Shown piece after piece: positions 1 to 8,379 of a DNA stretch of 49,274 bases (positions are counted from its first letter, which is position 1; the number at the start of each line of letters is the position of its first letter). The notes below the pieces were generated by a model. It was not told the origin of the DNA. It made no database searches and saw nothing but the letters and a program-made list of their open reading frames with translations. A program made the translations under genes and the position numbers. Where the stretch lies: positions 1 through 49,274 of the forward strand of contig PMYJ01000109.1 in the NCBI GenBank assembly GCA_003170875.1. Reading direction: 5' to 3'. The DNA comes from Candidatus Dormiibacterota bacterium. GTDB lineage: Bacteria > Chloroflexota > Dormibacteria > Aeolococcales > Aeolococcaceae.

Positions 1-17
1 AAGAAGAGGGTGCACCA

Positions 18-452
18 GTGAGCGGGGACGTCGGCATGCTGAGCCGGCTGCGGGTCGACCATGACGCTGGGGACCGCTTCCGCATTGCAGTTCGTCAACA
101 CACCCTCAGCGTCGATCAGCCGGAAGCCGACGGTGGTGAGGACACAGCGCCCACCCCCACCGAGCTCTTCGTCGCCAGCCTCGCCTCGTGCGTGGCCTTC
201 TACGCGCGCCGGTTCCTCTCTCGCCACGGCCTGCCGGTCGCGGGTCTTTCCGTCACCGCGGAGTTTCGCGTGGCCTCTCATCCGGCTCGGGTAGGGGAGG
301 TCAATCTGCAGGTGCAGGTTCCGGGTGGGCTGGCGCCTGCGCAGGAGGCGGCCCTGCTGGCCGTCGCCTCGCACTGCACGGTCCACAACACGCTGCTCCA
401 GCCCCCTGCGGTTCGCATCGAGCTCGCCGCGCTGACGCCGGGCGCGGCGTGA
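18..452 (+). CDS. OsmC family peroxiredoxin-like protein
   Basis: The 144-residue product has the OsmC/Ohr fold signature: a first conserved Cys (about C58) in LASCVAFYARRF and a second (about C120) in SHCTVHNTL. The family reduces organic peroxides or handles reactive sulfur species with these two thiols in the cytoplasm. The GTG start follows a GAGGG ribosome site at a 7-8 nt spacing. The stop overlaps the GTG of the methyltransferase gene by 4 nt (GTGA), so the two are translationally coupled, and a CsoR-family repressor follows. That neighbourhood suggests thiol or sulfur stress rather than general osmotic stress, which is inference. Only 17 bases precede the gene, so its promoter lies outside the window. 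Confidence 0.85.
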   Translation: MSGDVGMLSRLRVDHDAGDRFRIAVRQHTLSVDQPEADGGEDTAPTPTELFVASLASCVAFYARRFLSRHGLPVAGLSVTAEFRVASHPARVGEVNLQVQVPGGLAPAQEAALLAVASHCTVHNTLLQPPAVRIELAALTPGAA

Positions 453-1105
453 GCACCGCAGCCGACTGGGACACCCGCTACCGCGAGACCGACCGCGTGT
501 GGCCGGTCGCCCCCAACCTGTGGGTCGCCGAGGAGCTGGCCGGGCTGGCGCCGGGGCGCGCCCTGGACCTGGGCGCGGGAGAGGGACGGCACGCGCTCTG
601 GCTGGCCCGAACTGGGTGGTCGGTCGTGGCGGTCGACTTCGCCGCGGTGGGTCTGGACCGCGGGCGTGCTCTCGCGGGAGAGGATCCCGAGGTCGGGGGG
701 CGGATCCAATGGGTGGCCGCGGACCTGCGCATCTTCGTTCCGGAGGCGGAGGGCTTCGATCTGGTCCTTCTCTCCTACATCCATCTGCCATCTGACGAAC
801 GGGCCGGGCTGTTGCGCCGGGCAGCCGCGGGGCTGGCGGCGGGAGGCACCCTGCTCGTCGTCGGCCATGCCACGCGCAACGCGACCGACGGGGTGGGCGG
901 CCCGGCTGACGTCACCGTGCTGTTCGAGCCGGCCGACGTCGTTGCCGACCTGCGCGACAGCGGACTGAGCGTCGACGTGGCTGAGGAGCGGGTGCGTCCC
1001 GTCAGCGGGAGCGAGCGTCCAGCCATCGATGTGGTTGTTCGAACCCGCCGCGGGGGGCGCCCGACCGAGTCGCCTCAGGCGGGAGAAGATCACGATGCAA
1101 CTTGA
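449..1105 (+). CDS. Class I SAM-dependent methyltransferase (TehB-like)
   Basis: The 218-residue product starts at a GTG overlapping the OsmC stop codon. Motif I for S-adenosylmethionine binding is visible as ALDLGAGEGRHALWLA near residues 39-54, followed by an acidic strand-2 end (VVAVDFAAVGL) and FDLVLLSYIHLP as the motif IV region. The N-terminus, WDTRYRETDRVWPVAPN, resembles small TehB/thiopurine-type methyltransferases that act on small thiol, selenium or tellurium compounds, but the substrate cannot be read from sequence. The last residues overlap the start of the CsoR-family gene by 11 nt, so all three genes probably form one operon. Confidence 0.8.
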   Translation: MSTAADWDTRYRETDRVWPVAPNLWVAEELAGLAPGRALDLGAGEGRHALWLARTGWSVVAVDFAAVGLDRGRALAGEDPEVGGRIQWVAADLRIFVPEAEGFDLVLLSYIHLPSDERAGLLRRAAAGLAAGGTLLVVGHATRNATDGVGGPADVTVLFEPADVVADLRDSGLSVDVAEERVRPVSGSERPAIDVVVRTRRGGRPTESPQAGEDHDAT

Positions 1106-1364
1106 CGAGACAGCGCTGACCGAGGTGCTCAAGCGGCTGAGGCGCGCGGAGGGCCAGCTCGGCGGGGTCATCCGCATGATCGAGAGCGGCCGTGACTGTG
1201 CCGACGTCGTCACCCAGCTGGCAGCCGTGTCCCGTGCCCTCGATCGGGCCGGATTCCGGCTGATCGCCAGCGGGCTCCAGCAGTGCGTGGTCGCCCGTGA
1301 GGGAGGGGTGGCGGCCACCGTGGACGAGGAGCAGTTGGAGAGGCTGTTCCTCTCTCTGGCTTGA
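1095..1364 (+). CDS. CsoR/CstR-family transcriptional repressor
   Basis: This 89-residue all-helical repressor belongs to the CsoR/FrmR/RcnR family (DUF156), seen in the N-terminal LKRLRRAEGQLGGVIRMIE helix and the conserved Cys35. The second sensing segment reads ASGLQQCV, so Cys64 is present but the usual His of the HLxxC motif is Gly60. Copper-sensing CsoR uses Cys-His-Cys. Loss of the His with both Cys kept resembles CstR, which forms di- to tetrasulfide links in response to persulfides. It probably autoregulates the operon it ends. The start ATG is inside the 3' end of the methyltransferase gene; a longer in-frame start at 1029 is less likely because family members start close to this Met. 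Confidence 0.85.
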   Translation: MQLDETALTEVLKRLRRAEGQLGGVIRMIESGRDCADVVTQLAAVSRALDRAGFRLIASGLQQCVVAREGGVAATVDEEQLERLFLSLA

Positions 1365-1598
1365 GCGCGGGAGTTCGTGGATGGTGATCTGCATAGCCGT
1401 GGCCGCGTACGGGTGCATCGATCCCCGCCGGGGGCGCGACGGGGCCACGGGCTTCTACTCGCCGGCCGAGCCGAGGATCGCGCAGGCGTGCGACATCGTC
1501 CACCAGATCGTGTTGGACCGCCTCTCGTAGTTCCGCTTCCGGCAGTCGCATAGACCCGTCGGATTGGGTGCCGAGGTCGTAGGCGTAGGCTGAGCCTC

Positions 1599-2570
1599 AT
1601 GAGAGCAGTCGTCCACGACCGGTACGGTCCGCCAGAGGTCCTGCGCCTTGTAGACGTCGAGCAGCCCGTCCCCAAGGACGACGAAGTGCGCGTGAGGGTG
1701 CACGCCACCACAGTCAGCCGGACAGACTGCGCACTCCGCGCAGGGGAGCCGTTCGCCTCCCGCTTTGTCACGGGTCTCTGGCGCCCGAAGGGGAGGATCC
1801 TCGGGAGCGATCTGGCCGGGGAGATCGAGGCGGTCGGCGCAACCGTCAGCGAGTTCGAGGTCGGTGATCGGGTCTTCGGCATCAATCCATGGAAGTTCGG
1901 GGCGCATGCGGAGCTCATCTGTGTGCGAGCAGGTGCCGCACTGGCGCCCATGCCGGCCGGCATGGAGTTCGAGGACGCGGCGGCGGTCTGCGACGGAGCG
2001 ATCCTGGCGCTGAATGCCCTGAGGCCGGCAGAGCTCCGGAAGGGGCAGAGGATCCTCGTCTACGGCGCCTCGGGATCCATCGGCACCGCGGCGGTGCAGC
2101 TGGCCAGACACCTCGGTGCCGCCGTCACCGCCGTGTGCAACACCAAGAACATCGAGCTGGTGAGGTCACTCGGCGCCGAGGAGGTCATCGACTACACGCA
2201 GGATGACTTCATGGGGAGCGGTCAGACCTACGACGTCATCCTCGACGCCGTGGGCACTCTGCGATTCCGCGATTGTCGCGGCTCCCTGAAGCGGGGTGGT
2301 GTCTACCTTGCAACCGACGGCTTTCGCAACCTGTTTCTCTCCGCGTGGACCGCGCGGATTGGCGACAGGCGGGTGCGGTTCTCGATACCTCCTCGATTCA
2401 CGAAGCAGGATGTCGTGTTCCTCAAGGAGCTCGTCGAGGCGGGGAAATACCGAGCCGTCATCGATCGCCGCTACCCGATGGAACAGGTGATCGAGGCCAC
2501 AAGGTACGTCGAGACGAAGCAGAAGACGGGGAACGTCGTCCTGGTCCTGAGCGGCGACAGCCGGACGTGA
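1599..2570 (+). CDS. Zn-independent medium-chain dehydrogenase/quinone oxidoreductase
   Basis: The 323-residue MDR-superfamily oxidoreductase has an N-terminal GroES-like domain (PPEVLRLVDVEQPVP, then GSDLAGEIEAVGATVSEFEVGDRVFG) and a Rossmann domain with VYGASGSIGTAAVQLA near residues 151-166. The structural-zinc Cys cluster of alcohol dehydrogenases is absent, which places it with quinone oxidoreductase or zeta-crystallin-like NAD(P)H enzymes. The substrate is unknown. A TAGGCT -10 hexamer at 1586-1591 lies 7 nt before the ATG, with TTGGGT 16 bp further upstream, so the transcript may be leaderless. The gene is convergent with the glycosyltransferase gene, with 24 nt between them. Confidence 0.88.
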   Translation: MRAVVHDRYGPPEVLRLVDVEQPVPKDDEVRVRVHATTVSRTDCALRAGEPFASRFVTGLWRPKGRILGSDLAGEIEAVGATVSEFEVGDRVFGINPWKFGAHAELICVRAGAALAPMPAGMEFEDAAAVCDGAILALNALRPAELRKGQRILVYGASGSIGTAAVQLARHLGAAVTAVCNTKNIELVRSLGAEEVIDYTQDDFMGSGQTYDVILDAVGTLRFRDCRGSLKRGGVYLATDGFRNLFLSAWTARIGDRRVRFSIPPRFTKQDVVFLKELVEAGKYRAVIDRRYPMEQVIEATRYVETKQKTGNVVLVLSGDSRT

Positions 2571-2594
2571 CCATCGCGGCCCGCTGACCCGTGA

Positions 2595-4169
2595 CTAGGA
2601 GAAGTCCCGTAGTCCTCTCCAGAGCTGCGGAAGCGGCGCCTTGAGGGTGCAGAGGGTGACCGGGCTGCCCTGCTCGAGGCTGGCGACCTGGTAAGGGACG
2701 GTGAGGTGGGCGACCACCCTCGCTGAGGTGCACATCCAGGCGACGTCGGACGGCTCGTAGCCGGCCATGAGCGCGTGAGCTGCAGAGAGGTGCGCCGGCA
2801 GCCAGAAGTAGTCGCTCAGCTGCGGGCTGTAACTGGCGGGGAGGAGCTTTGGATTGCCGAAGATCTGGAGCGCCCCTGCGACGCCGTAGTCGGACGAGAC
2901 GATGACCGTCGTGTCCCGCTCAGGCGACGGCAGCGCCCCATAGATGGCCGTCATCTGCTGGGTGATGGAGACCCAGCCGACCGTGGACGCGAGGTCCGTG
3001 TTGGTGGTGTCGAGGCCGCTCGCGTGGAGCTGGCTGGCGGGGGTTATGGGCAGGATGATCTTGGCGAGAGCGACGATGCCGAGGAGACTCGCGACGACGA
3101 CCGCGATCGCCAGCCCTGACCGGAGCCGCGGGCGCTCGACCCGGGAGAGGGCGAGAAGGCCGGCGGCCATGACGATGGGGACGGTGGGGGCCGGGTAGTA
3201 GTACTTGCCCACGAAGAGGTAGACGACCAGCGGGACGGCACACGCGGTGCCGATCGCACGAAGCTCAGGCCGCCGGAAGAGAGAGATCAGGCCGGCGATC
3301 CAGAGGGGGGTGAGCAGGAAAAGGAGAACCAGGAAGAGGACCAGGAAGTTGCCGACCGCTCCTCCCGACTGGATGCTTCCCTGATGGTTGAGGATGTAGG
3401 TGAGGGTGGGAAGGCTGTTGGCGATCTGCCAGACGACGTTAGGCAGCCAGAGGAGCAGCATCAGCGACGCCCCGATCCAGGGATACCTCGTTCGGAGCTC
3501 CTTCCTGAGCTGGGGGGTGAGGAGGACCGCGATGGCGATGCCCGCGATGAGCGGGAGGATCAGGTACTTGATCTCGAGACCGACGCCGAGGGTCAGGCCG
3601 AGCCAGATCCAGGTGCGCGGCCTGCGGTCGATGACGAGTGAGAGCAACCAGTAGAGGGAGAGCATCCACGTCACCTGGTCGAAGATCACCGTCTGGAAGA
3701 GCCAGGTACCCACGATCAGTGGGGCGGTGACCGCGACGAGGAGGCCGAGCGCCTGAAGCTTGAGGGAGCCGCCGAGCTTGCGCACGTAGGCGCCGGAGAT
3801 GACCACGTTGGCGCCGCTCAAGAGCGCGGGGAGGAGGCGAAGCGTCCAGGGGGTGACCCCCAGGAGCTCCGTCTCGAGTCGGGCGAGCAGGGGGACGACG
3901 GGGGGGAAGTCGACATACCCGAAGGCCGGGTGGCGGCCGCTCGCCAGGTAGTAGAGCTCGTCGATGTGGAACCCGAGGATGCCGTCGGTCGCGAGGTGGA
4001 CGGCGATGATCAGGGCGGCGGCGCCCCCGAAGAGCAGGAGCGTCGCCCCCGGGAGGACGACCCGGGTCCGTCTCTCGGCCCGGTGCGCCGGGCTGGTTGC
4101 GGGTACCAGTCTCGTTTCCTCCGCCTGCCGTTTATGGGGTCGTGGTCGCCGTGGCCCTCGGTCGGTCAT
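2595..4169 (-). CDS. GT39-family membrane glycosyltransferase (ArnT/PMT-like)
   Basis: This is an integral membrane protein of about 524 residues. After a basic cytoplasmic N-terminus the first membrane helix is followed by FHIDELYYLASG and GYVDFPPVVPLLARL, the Asp-Glu and Pro-rich loop signature of GT-C glycosyltransferases that use polyprenyl-phosphate sugars on the outer face of the membrane. Roughly ten hydrophobic segments follow, then a soluble C-terminal domain of about 120 residues. The chosen ATG has a GGGGGAG purine run directly upstream; in-frame GTG codons shortly downstream are alternatives. The acceptor (lipid, protein or cell-wall polymer) cannot be deduced. Confidence 0.85.
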   Translation of the reverse strand: MTDRGPRRPRPHKRQAEETRLVPATSPAHRAERRTRVVLPGATLLLFGGAAALIIAVHLATDGILGFHIDELYYLASGRHPAFGYVDFPPVVPLLARLETELLGVTPWTLRLLPALLSGANVVISGAYVRKLGGSLKLQALGLLVAVTAPLIVGTWLFQTVIFDQVTWMLSLYWLLSLVIDRRPRTWIWLGLTLGVGLEIKYLILPLIAGIAIAVLLTPQLRKELRTRYPWIGASLMLLLWLPNVVWQIANSLPTLTYILNHQGSIQSGGAVGNFLVLFLVLLFLLTPLWIAGLISLFRRPELRAIGTACAVPLVVYLFVGKYYYPAPTVPIVMAAGLLALSRVERPRLRSGLAIAVVVASLLGIVALAKIILPITPASQLHASGLDTTNTDLASTVGWVSITQQMTAIYGALPSPERDTTVIVSSDYGVAGALQIFGNPKLLPASYSPQLSDYFWLPAHLSAAHALMAGYEPSDVAWMCTSARVVAHLTVPYQVASLEQGSPVTLCTLKAPLPQLWRGLRDFS

Positions 4170-4394
4170 CTCCCCCTGCCGAGGCGCGCTTCCACGCTGA
4201 GGGCACGGCGGATGGCCGAAGCCGGTGGGGTAAGGGCTCTGCGGGACCAAATGTACACAGGTGATCGTGCCCCGTTCAACTCGGGCGTGTTCCGGCGCCC
4301 GGCGGCTGTGCGATGCTCGCTCAAGGACCCCGGACGGGGTGGTCGCCGGCCGCGACGGCAGCCGGCGATGGTCGGTTTGGAGAGGACGAGCGAT

Positions 4395-4757
4395 ATGGGC
4401 CGGATCGTGCACTTCGAGATCACCGCGGATGACGTCGCCCGAGCGCGGAGGTTCTACGAGATCTTCGACTGGGAGATCACCGATGCGGGCATGCCGGGGA
4501 CAGACTACTGGCTGGCCAAGACCGGGGAGGGCGGCATGGGCATCGACGGGGCGATCATGCCGCGGGCCTACAAGTCGCAGCCGAGCATCGTCTGGATCGG
4601 AGTCGGTGACCTGGACGCCACCATGGAGCGCGTGGTCGCCGCCGGCGGCAGCATCGTCGGAGCGAAGCAAACGGTCCCCGGGGTCGGCGACACGGTCTAC
4701 GCCACGGACACCGAGGGCAACACCCTCGGGATCATCCAACCGGTGCCACGCGGGTGA
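4395..4757 (+). CDS. VOC family protein (glyoxalase-like)
   Basis: The 120-residue product is a single vicinal-oxygen-chelate module: an N-terminal HFEITADDVARARRFYEIFDWEI strand-helix and a C-terminal VYATDTEGNTLGIIQP. It starts at an ATG preceded by GAGGACGAGCGAT. Family members include glyoxalase I, dioxygenases and antibiotic-binding proteins; which applies here is unknown. A TfoX-N gene follows on the same strand 28 nt downstream, and the pair is probably co-transcribed. The reading frame continues upstream to 3930 but without the family signature, so the short form is preferred. Confidence 0.85.
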   Translation: MGRIVHFEITADDVARARRFYEIFDWEITDAGMPGTDYWLAKTGEGGMGIDGAIMPRAYKSQPSIVWIGVGDLDATMERVVAAGGSIVGAKQTVPGVGDTVYATDTEGNTLGIIQPVPRG

Positions 4758-4785
4758 GCGCGCGCAGGGAATCGAAGAGAGTGAG

Positions 4786-5178
4786 ATGAGCCCGATGCCG
4801 GCGGGGGGGATGCCGCGCCCGAGTGAGGGGGCGCTGGCGGCCTTCCAGTCGCTGGTGCCGGACGTCGCGGGCGTGACCGCCCGGCCGATGTTCGGCAACC
4901 GCGCCGCCTTCGTGAACGGCAACATGTTTGCCGGGCTCTTCGGGGACGCTCTCTTCGTCCGCGTCGACTCTGACGGGCGGCAGCGCCTCCTCGCGGAAGG
5001 CGGATCCGACTTCGAGCCCATGCCGGGGCGGCCGATGAGGGGATACACCTGCCTCGCTCCCGGCTGGGAGTTGGCGGTGGGACCTGCGCGGGAATGGGTC
5101 GACCGTGCCCTGACCTACGTCGCCGCTCTCCCGCCCAAGTCAGGCGCGCCGCGGGGAAGGGGTGGCGCAAAGGCCTAG
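4786..5178 (+). CDS. TfoX/Sxy N-terminal domain protein
   Basis: The 130-residue product carries one TfoX_N domain, recognisable from VTARPMFGNRAAFVNGNMFAGLF and DALFVRVD, with a basic Gly/Arg-rich tail. In gamma-proteobacteria TfoX/Sxy co-activates competence genes, but stand-alone N-domains are widespread in Actinomycetota with no known role, so competence should not be assumed. The ATG follows a GAGAGTGAG purine stretch. It overlaps the end of the convergent membrane-protein gene by 4 nt. Confidence 0.8.
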   Translation: MSPMPAGGMPRPSEGALAAFQSLVPDVAGVTARPMFGNRAAFVNGNMFAGLFGDALFVRVDSDGRQRLLAEGGSDFEPMPGRPMRGYTCLAPGWELAVGPAREWVDRALTYVAALPPKSGAPRGRGGAKA

Positions 5179-5633
5179 CCGTGGCTCCTCCCGGTCTGCT
5201 CGCCGGCTGGTTGTGCAGTTCGCAGGCGCGTTCGTGCGTCCGCGATGACCGCCGACCCGGCGTCCAGGACAAAGAGAAGGATCGCTGCGTCATCGAGGAG
5301 GCCAGCCGCCACAGAGCCGGCGAATAACTGAGAGAGGCCCCACGCGGCGAACGCCATCATCGCCACCAGCCGCATGACGAGACGTCGCCAGGCGGGCGGG
5401 TGAGCGATGCTCATGGCCGCGATCGCACCGGCGACGAGAAGCAACGGAGCCGCAGACAAGCCTGCATGGTGCGTCCAATGGACGCTGGCGTTGACCCCGT
5501 CGGTAACCACGAGTAGGAGGCTTCCTGCGATCGAGAGCGTTCCAAGACCGACCGCAACGGCGAGTCGGAAGCGGGGCGCGGCGGGGAAGGCGGACGGCTC
5601 AGAGGTTGGCATCCTGGGATGCAGATCATGCAC
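5175..5633 (-). CDS. Hypothetical four-helix membrane protein
   Basis: The product (about 152 residues) has four hydrophobic segments: LAVAVGLGTLSIAGSLLLVV, APLLLVAGAIAAMSIA, LVMRLVAMMAFAAWGLSQL and DDAAILLFVLDAGSAVIA. I do not recognise a family. The start at 5633 has GAGG a few bases upstream; an internal ATG seven residues later (MPTSEPS) is an alternative. It lies downstream of the flavin electron-transfer genes on the same strand, 66 nt after the previous stop, and may be the last gene of that operon. Confidence 0.6.
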   Translation of the reverse strand: MHDLHPRMPTSEPSAFPAAPRFRLAVAVGLGTLSIAGSLLLVVTDGVNASVHWTHHAGLSAAPLLLVAGAIAAMSIAHPPAWRRLVMRLVAMMAFAAWGLSQLFAGSVAAGLLDDAAILLFVLDAGSAVIADARTRLRTAQPAGEQTGRSHG

Positions 5634-5699
5634 CTCGACTGCCGGAGGCCGGGCCTATCTCCGTCCGCTCCAGGATGGCTTCCGGAGGACGGGCGGCGT

Positions 5700-6422
5700 T
5701 CAGTGCCCCAATGCGACCACGAACGGGGTCTGCCAGACCAAGGTGCCCGCCGCCAACACCGCGCCCATGAGTACGGAGGCGGCCACCCAGGCCCTGCGCC
5801 GCGCCCGTCCCGAGAGCGACGGCCGCTCGGCGATGTCGCGCAGCACGAGTGTGGGGGCCTGTTCGAGATGCCCCACCACGTGGATGGCCATCAGTCCGAA
5901 CCAGAGGACAAAGGCCGCTTTGTGCGCGGTGAGCCAGATCTCCCCGAGACGCGTGCCGAAGAGCCACAGCTCGATACCGGTGCCCAGCAGCCCCACCGTG
6001 GAGAGCACGACCAGGGGACCGATCAGCCGTAGCGGGATGGGAGGCGGCCCGGCCTCGCGGTAGCGGGGGTCGCCAAGGTAGTAGCCGGCGAAACGCCGGC
6101 CGGTGCTGGCGAGCTTGAGGAGCACCGGGGGCACCAGCATCAGTCCGATCGCGAGGTGGACCGGAAGCAGGCGCCGGATCGAGAGGAGGGTAGCTCCCTC
6201 AACGGCGAGCAACACCAGGAGCACGACGCCGGTGGTGGCAGTGAGCCGGGCATTCGCCTCCACCGCGGCGGCGGCCCGCCGCGGCAGGGAGTGGGGGCCG
6301 GTCACCAACTCTGCGAAGGGGCGCGCCCAGGAACGTATCAACGCCTCCGCTTCCGAAGCCGCCGGGCTGAGCCCGCCAGGCTCGTCCATCTCGTCCATGC
6401 CGGTGACGTTCAGCCTAGGCAC
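5700..6422 (-). CDS. Histidine-containing membrane protein, possible cytochrome b-like subunit
   Basis: The 240-residue product has about five transmembrane segments with histidines placed in or next to them: LLPVHLAIGLM, LTAHKAAFVLWF and LMAIHVVGHLEQ. This layout suits heme b ligation, as in cytochrome b561 or Ni-hydrogenase cytochrome subunits, but I cannot assign a named family with certainty. It begins at a GTG that overlaps the stop of the FMN-binding gene by 8 nt, so translation is probably coupled. By context it would pass electrons across the membrane between the flavocytochrome encoded upstream and the extracytoplasmic FMN protein. Confidence 0.65.
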   Translation of the reverse strand: MPRLNVTGMDEMDEPGGLSPAASEAEALIRSWARPFAELVTGPHSLPRRAAAAVEANARLTATTGVVLLVLLAVEGATLLSIRRLLPVHLAIGLMLVPPVLLKLASTGRRFAGYYLGDPRYREAGPPPIPLRLIGPLVVLSTVGLLGTGIELWLFGTRLGEIWLTAHKAAFVLWFGLMAIHVVGHLEQAPTLVLRDIAERPSLSGRARRRAWVAASVLMGAVLAAGTLVWQTPFVVALGH

Positions 6423-6924
6423 GCGCCATGTCCAGCGCTGACTGCACTGACTGAGCGTAGCTCTGGCTGTCGTATGTCGCTCCGCTGACGATGTTGATCT
6501 GAGCGCTCTGCGCCTTGAGCACCTCCTGGCCGAGGTAGGGCGTGGCGACCGAGGCTATGTACGCGGACTGAGGGTTGTCGCTCGGAGACTGGAGCGTCTT
6601 GACACCGCTGATTCGGCCTCCGGATACCACAATCTGCACCTGAAGGGGTCCGAAGAAGCTGGTCACGGTCTGGCCCGTGAAAGTTCCGTTCTTGAGGCCG
6701 CTCGCCGCGGGCGTGGAAGCGGAAGTCGGAGCTGGGGAGCTTCCACCCGAAGGGGGGGCGCCGGAGGGAGTGGCCGTCGCTGTGGAAACAGGGACCGAGG
6801 ACGAGCTTGGCGGAGGTGGTACCGCCGCCGTGCTCAATGAGCTGGAAGGTGGCGTGCGGAAGCTGAGGGCGAGGGACACGCCGACCCCAATGGCGGCCAA
6901 GGTGACGGCGGCGCGAACGGCCAT
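6415..6924 (-). CDS. Extracytoplasmic FMN-binding domain protein
   Basis: The 169-residue product has an N-terminal membrane anchor or signal segment (VTLAAIGVGVSLALSF), a low-complexity Ser/Pro/Thr linker (about residues 25-75), and a C-terminal FMN-binding domain. Near its end it reads IVSGATYDS, matching the SGA(S/T)x(S/T) flavinylation motif of RnfG/NqrC proteins. There ApbE attaches FMN covalently to the Thr, here about Thr150. No apbE gene is in the window. It lies 10 nt after the flavocytochrome gene and overlaps the next gene, so the three look like one electron-transfer operon. The acceptor outside the cell membrane is unknown. Confidence 0.85.
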   Translation of the reverse strand: MAVRAAVTLAAIGVGVSLALSFRTPPSSSLSTAAVPPPPSSSSVPVSTATATPSGAPPSGGSSPAPTSASTPAASGLKNGTFTGQTVTSFFGPLQVQIVVSGGRISGVKTLQSPSDNPQSAYIASVATPYLGQEVLKAQSAQINIVSGATYDSQSYAQSVQSALDMARA

Positions 6925-6934
6925 GGCTGGATCC

Positions 6935-8356
6935 TCAGGTGAGAAACGCGAAGCGCTCGACGTGGACTTGTCCGGCGGGGACCTTGAGAGCGCGCAGGCT
7001 GCTCATGACCGTGTCGACCATCTCCCGGGGACCGCAGATGAAGACATCTCGCTCCCGCAGGTCCGGGGCGGCCGCGATCAAGAATCGGGGCGCAAGGGGG
7101 TGAATGCCGACCTCGTGGCCACGGCGCCCGACGATGTAATGGACCACCCCACCGCGCGCCGCGACCAGCTGGTCAAGCTCGGCCTTGAAGACCACGTCCT
7201 CCCAGGAACTGGCGCGGTAGAGGAGGGTTATGGAGTTCTTCCGCTGCGGCATCTCCTCGATCAGTGCACGCAGCGGAGTGACGCCGATGCCGCCGGCGAT
7301 GAGAAGCGCTCGGGGACGCCGCCGTCGCACCGCCGTGAAGACGCCAAAGGGGCCTTCCAGGACGACTCGCGTTCCGGGCCGGAGGCGATGCAGCGAGCGG
7401 GTGAAGTCGCCCACCTCCTTGACGGTGATGCGGAGGTACTCGCCGTTGGGCGCCGCCGAGAGAGAGAAGGGATGGACCTGCCACCAGAGACCGCCCGCCA
7501 GGAAGCGGAACTTGAAGAACTGGCCGGCGCGCACCGGGAGCTCGGCCAGGGCGCGGCCTTTGATGTAGATGGAGATCACATCCGAAGCCTCCTCGACGAT
7601 CGCGTCGACCCTCAGACGGTGGCGTGCCGCCATCCGCGCGGGGGCGACGATGCGGAACGCGACCACCAGGGCGGTGGCGACCGCGTACAGCGACACCCAG
7701 TAGCCGAGCGCGAGGCTGTCGTGGACGAAGTCGGTGCCTGCGGCCAGCTGGTGGGCGAAACTCAGCGCGATCGCCAAGTAGACGAGGAAGTGGACGAGAT
7801 GCCAGCTCTCGTGGGAGAGTCGCCGCCGCGCCGCCCGAACCGAGACGACGGCGATGAGCACGAAGAGCGCGGCACCGACGTAAGCCATCAGCATGAAGGG
7901 GTAGCTGGTCAGGAACACGCTGGTCTGAGCCGCGATGGAGCGGCCGTCGGCGAGCGCGTAGCCCGCGGTGGTGAGGATCACGTGGGCCACGATGAGGTTG
8001 ACGGTCGCGAAGCCCAGCCACCGGTGCCAGCCTGCGATGCGGTCGATCTCGAACAGACCGTCGACCCAGGGGGACCGGGACATCAGCACCACCTGAACCA
8101 GCGCGGAGTAGGTGCCAAGCAGGGCGGAGAGCTGGCCCAGCGCGATCATCACCGAGGCCGGGTTGGTCAGATGGGGGAACTGCCCGTGGCGGGCCCACAT
8201 GATGAGGATCAGCGCGGCGTTGCCCAGGACGACCAGGATCACGTCATTCGGGCGCAACCCCCAGGTGCGCGGGACTCGGACGGATCGGCGGGTGGCGGCA
8301 GATACCGGCCTGTGGGTGGTGGGGGCGGACGTTGGCGAGGAGGCGAACTGGCGCAC
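6935..8356 (-). CDS. Ferric-reductase-like flavocytochrome (FAD/NAD(P)H oxidoreductase)
   Basis: The product has two parts. The N-terminal half is a ferric-reductase-like transmembrane domain with paired heme histidines (GWHRWLGFATVNLIVAHVIL; HESWHLVHFLVYLAIALSFAH). The C-terminal half is a ferredoxin-reductase module with FAD motif HPFSLS, nucleotide loop GGIGVTPLRAL and CGPREMV near the end. It should take electrons from cytosolic NAD(P)H through FAD and heme to the outer face, where the FMN protein encoded next is a natural partner. The start is uncertain: GTG at 8356 is chosen because it leaves room for divergent promoters; an upstream start at 8518 would add 54 residues. Confidence 0.87.
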   Translation of the reverse strand: MRQFASSPTSAPTTHRPVSAATRRSVRVPRTWGLRPNDVILVVLGNAALILIMWARHGQFPHLTNPASVMIALGQLSALLGTYSALVQVVLMSRSPWVDGLFEIDRIAGWHRWLGFATVNLIVAHVILTTAGYALADGRSIAAQTSVFLTSYPFMLMAYVGAALFVLIAVVSVRAARRRLSHESWHLVHFLVYLAIALSFAHQLAAGTDFVHDSLALGYWVSLYAVATALVVAFRIVAPARMAARHRLRVDAIVEEASDVISIYIKGRALAELPVRAGQFFKFRFLAGGLWWQVHPFSLSAAPNGEYLRITVKEVGDFTRSLHRLRPGTRVVLEGPFGVFTAVRRRRPRALLIAGGIGVTPLRALIEEMPQRKNSITLLYRASSWEDVVFKAELDQLVAARGGVVHYIVGRRGHEVGIHPLAPRFLIAAAPDLRERDVFICGPREMVDTVMSSLRALKVPAGQVHVERFAFLT

Positions 8357-8379
8357 GAGGACGATCGTGGCCCGGCCCC

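Noticed and set aside
1030..1050. GTTCGAACC resembling a tRNA T-loop
   Set aside because: It lies inside the methyltransferase coding sequence, and no acceptor, D or anticodon arms surround it.
278..1963. Long minus-strand open frame of about 560 codons
   Set aside because: It is antisense to well-supported genes, with a product rich in Arg, Ser and Pro and no domain; a typical GC-rich shadow.
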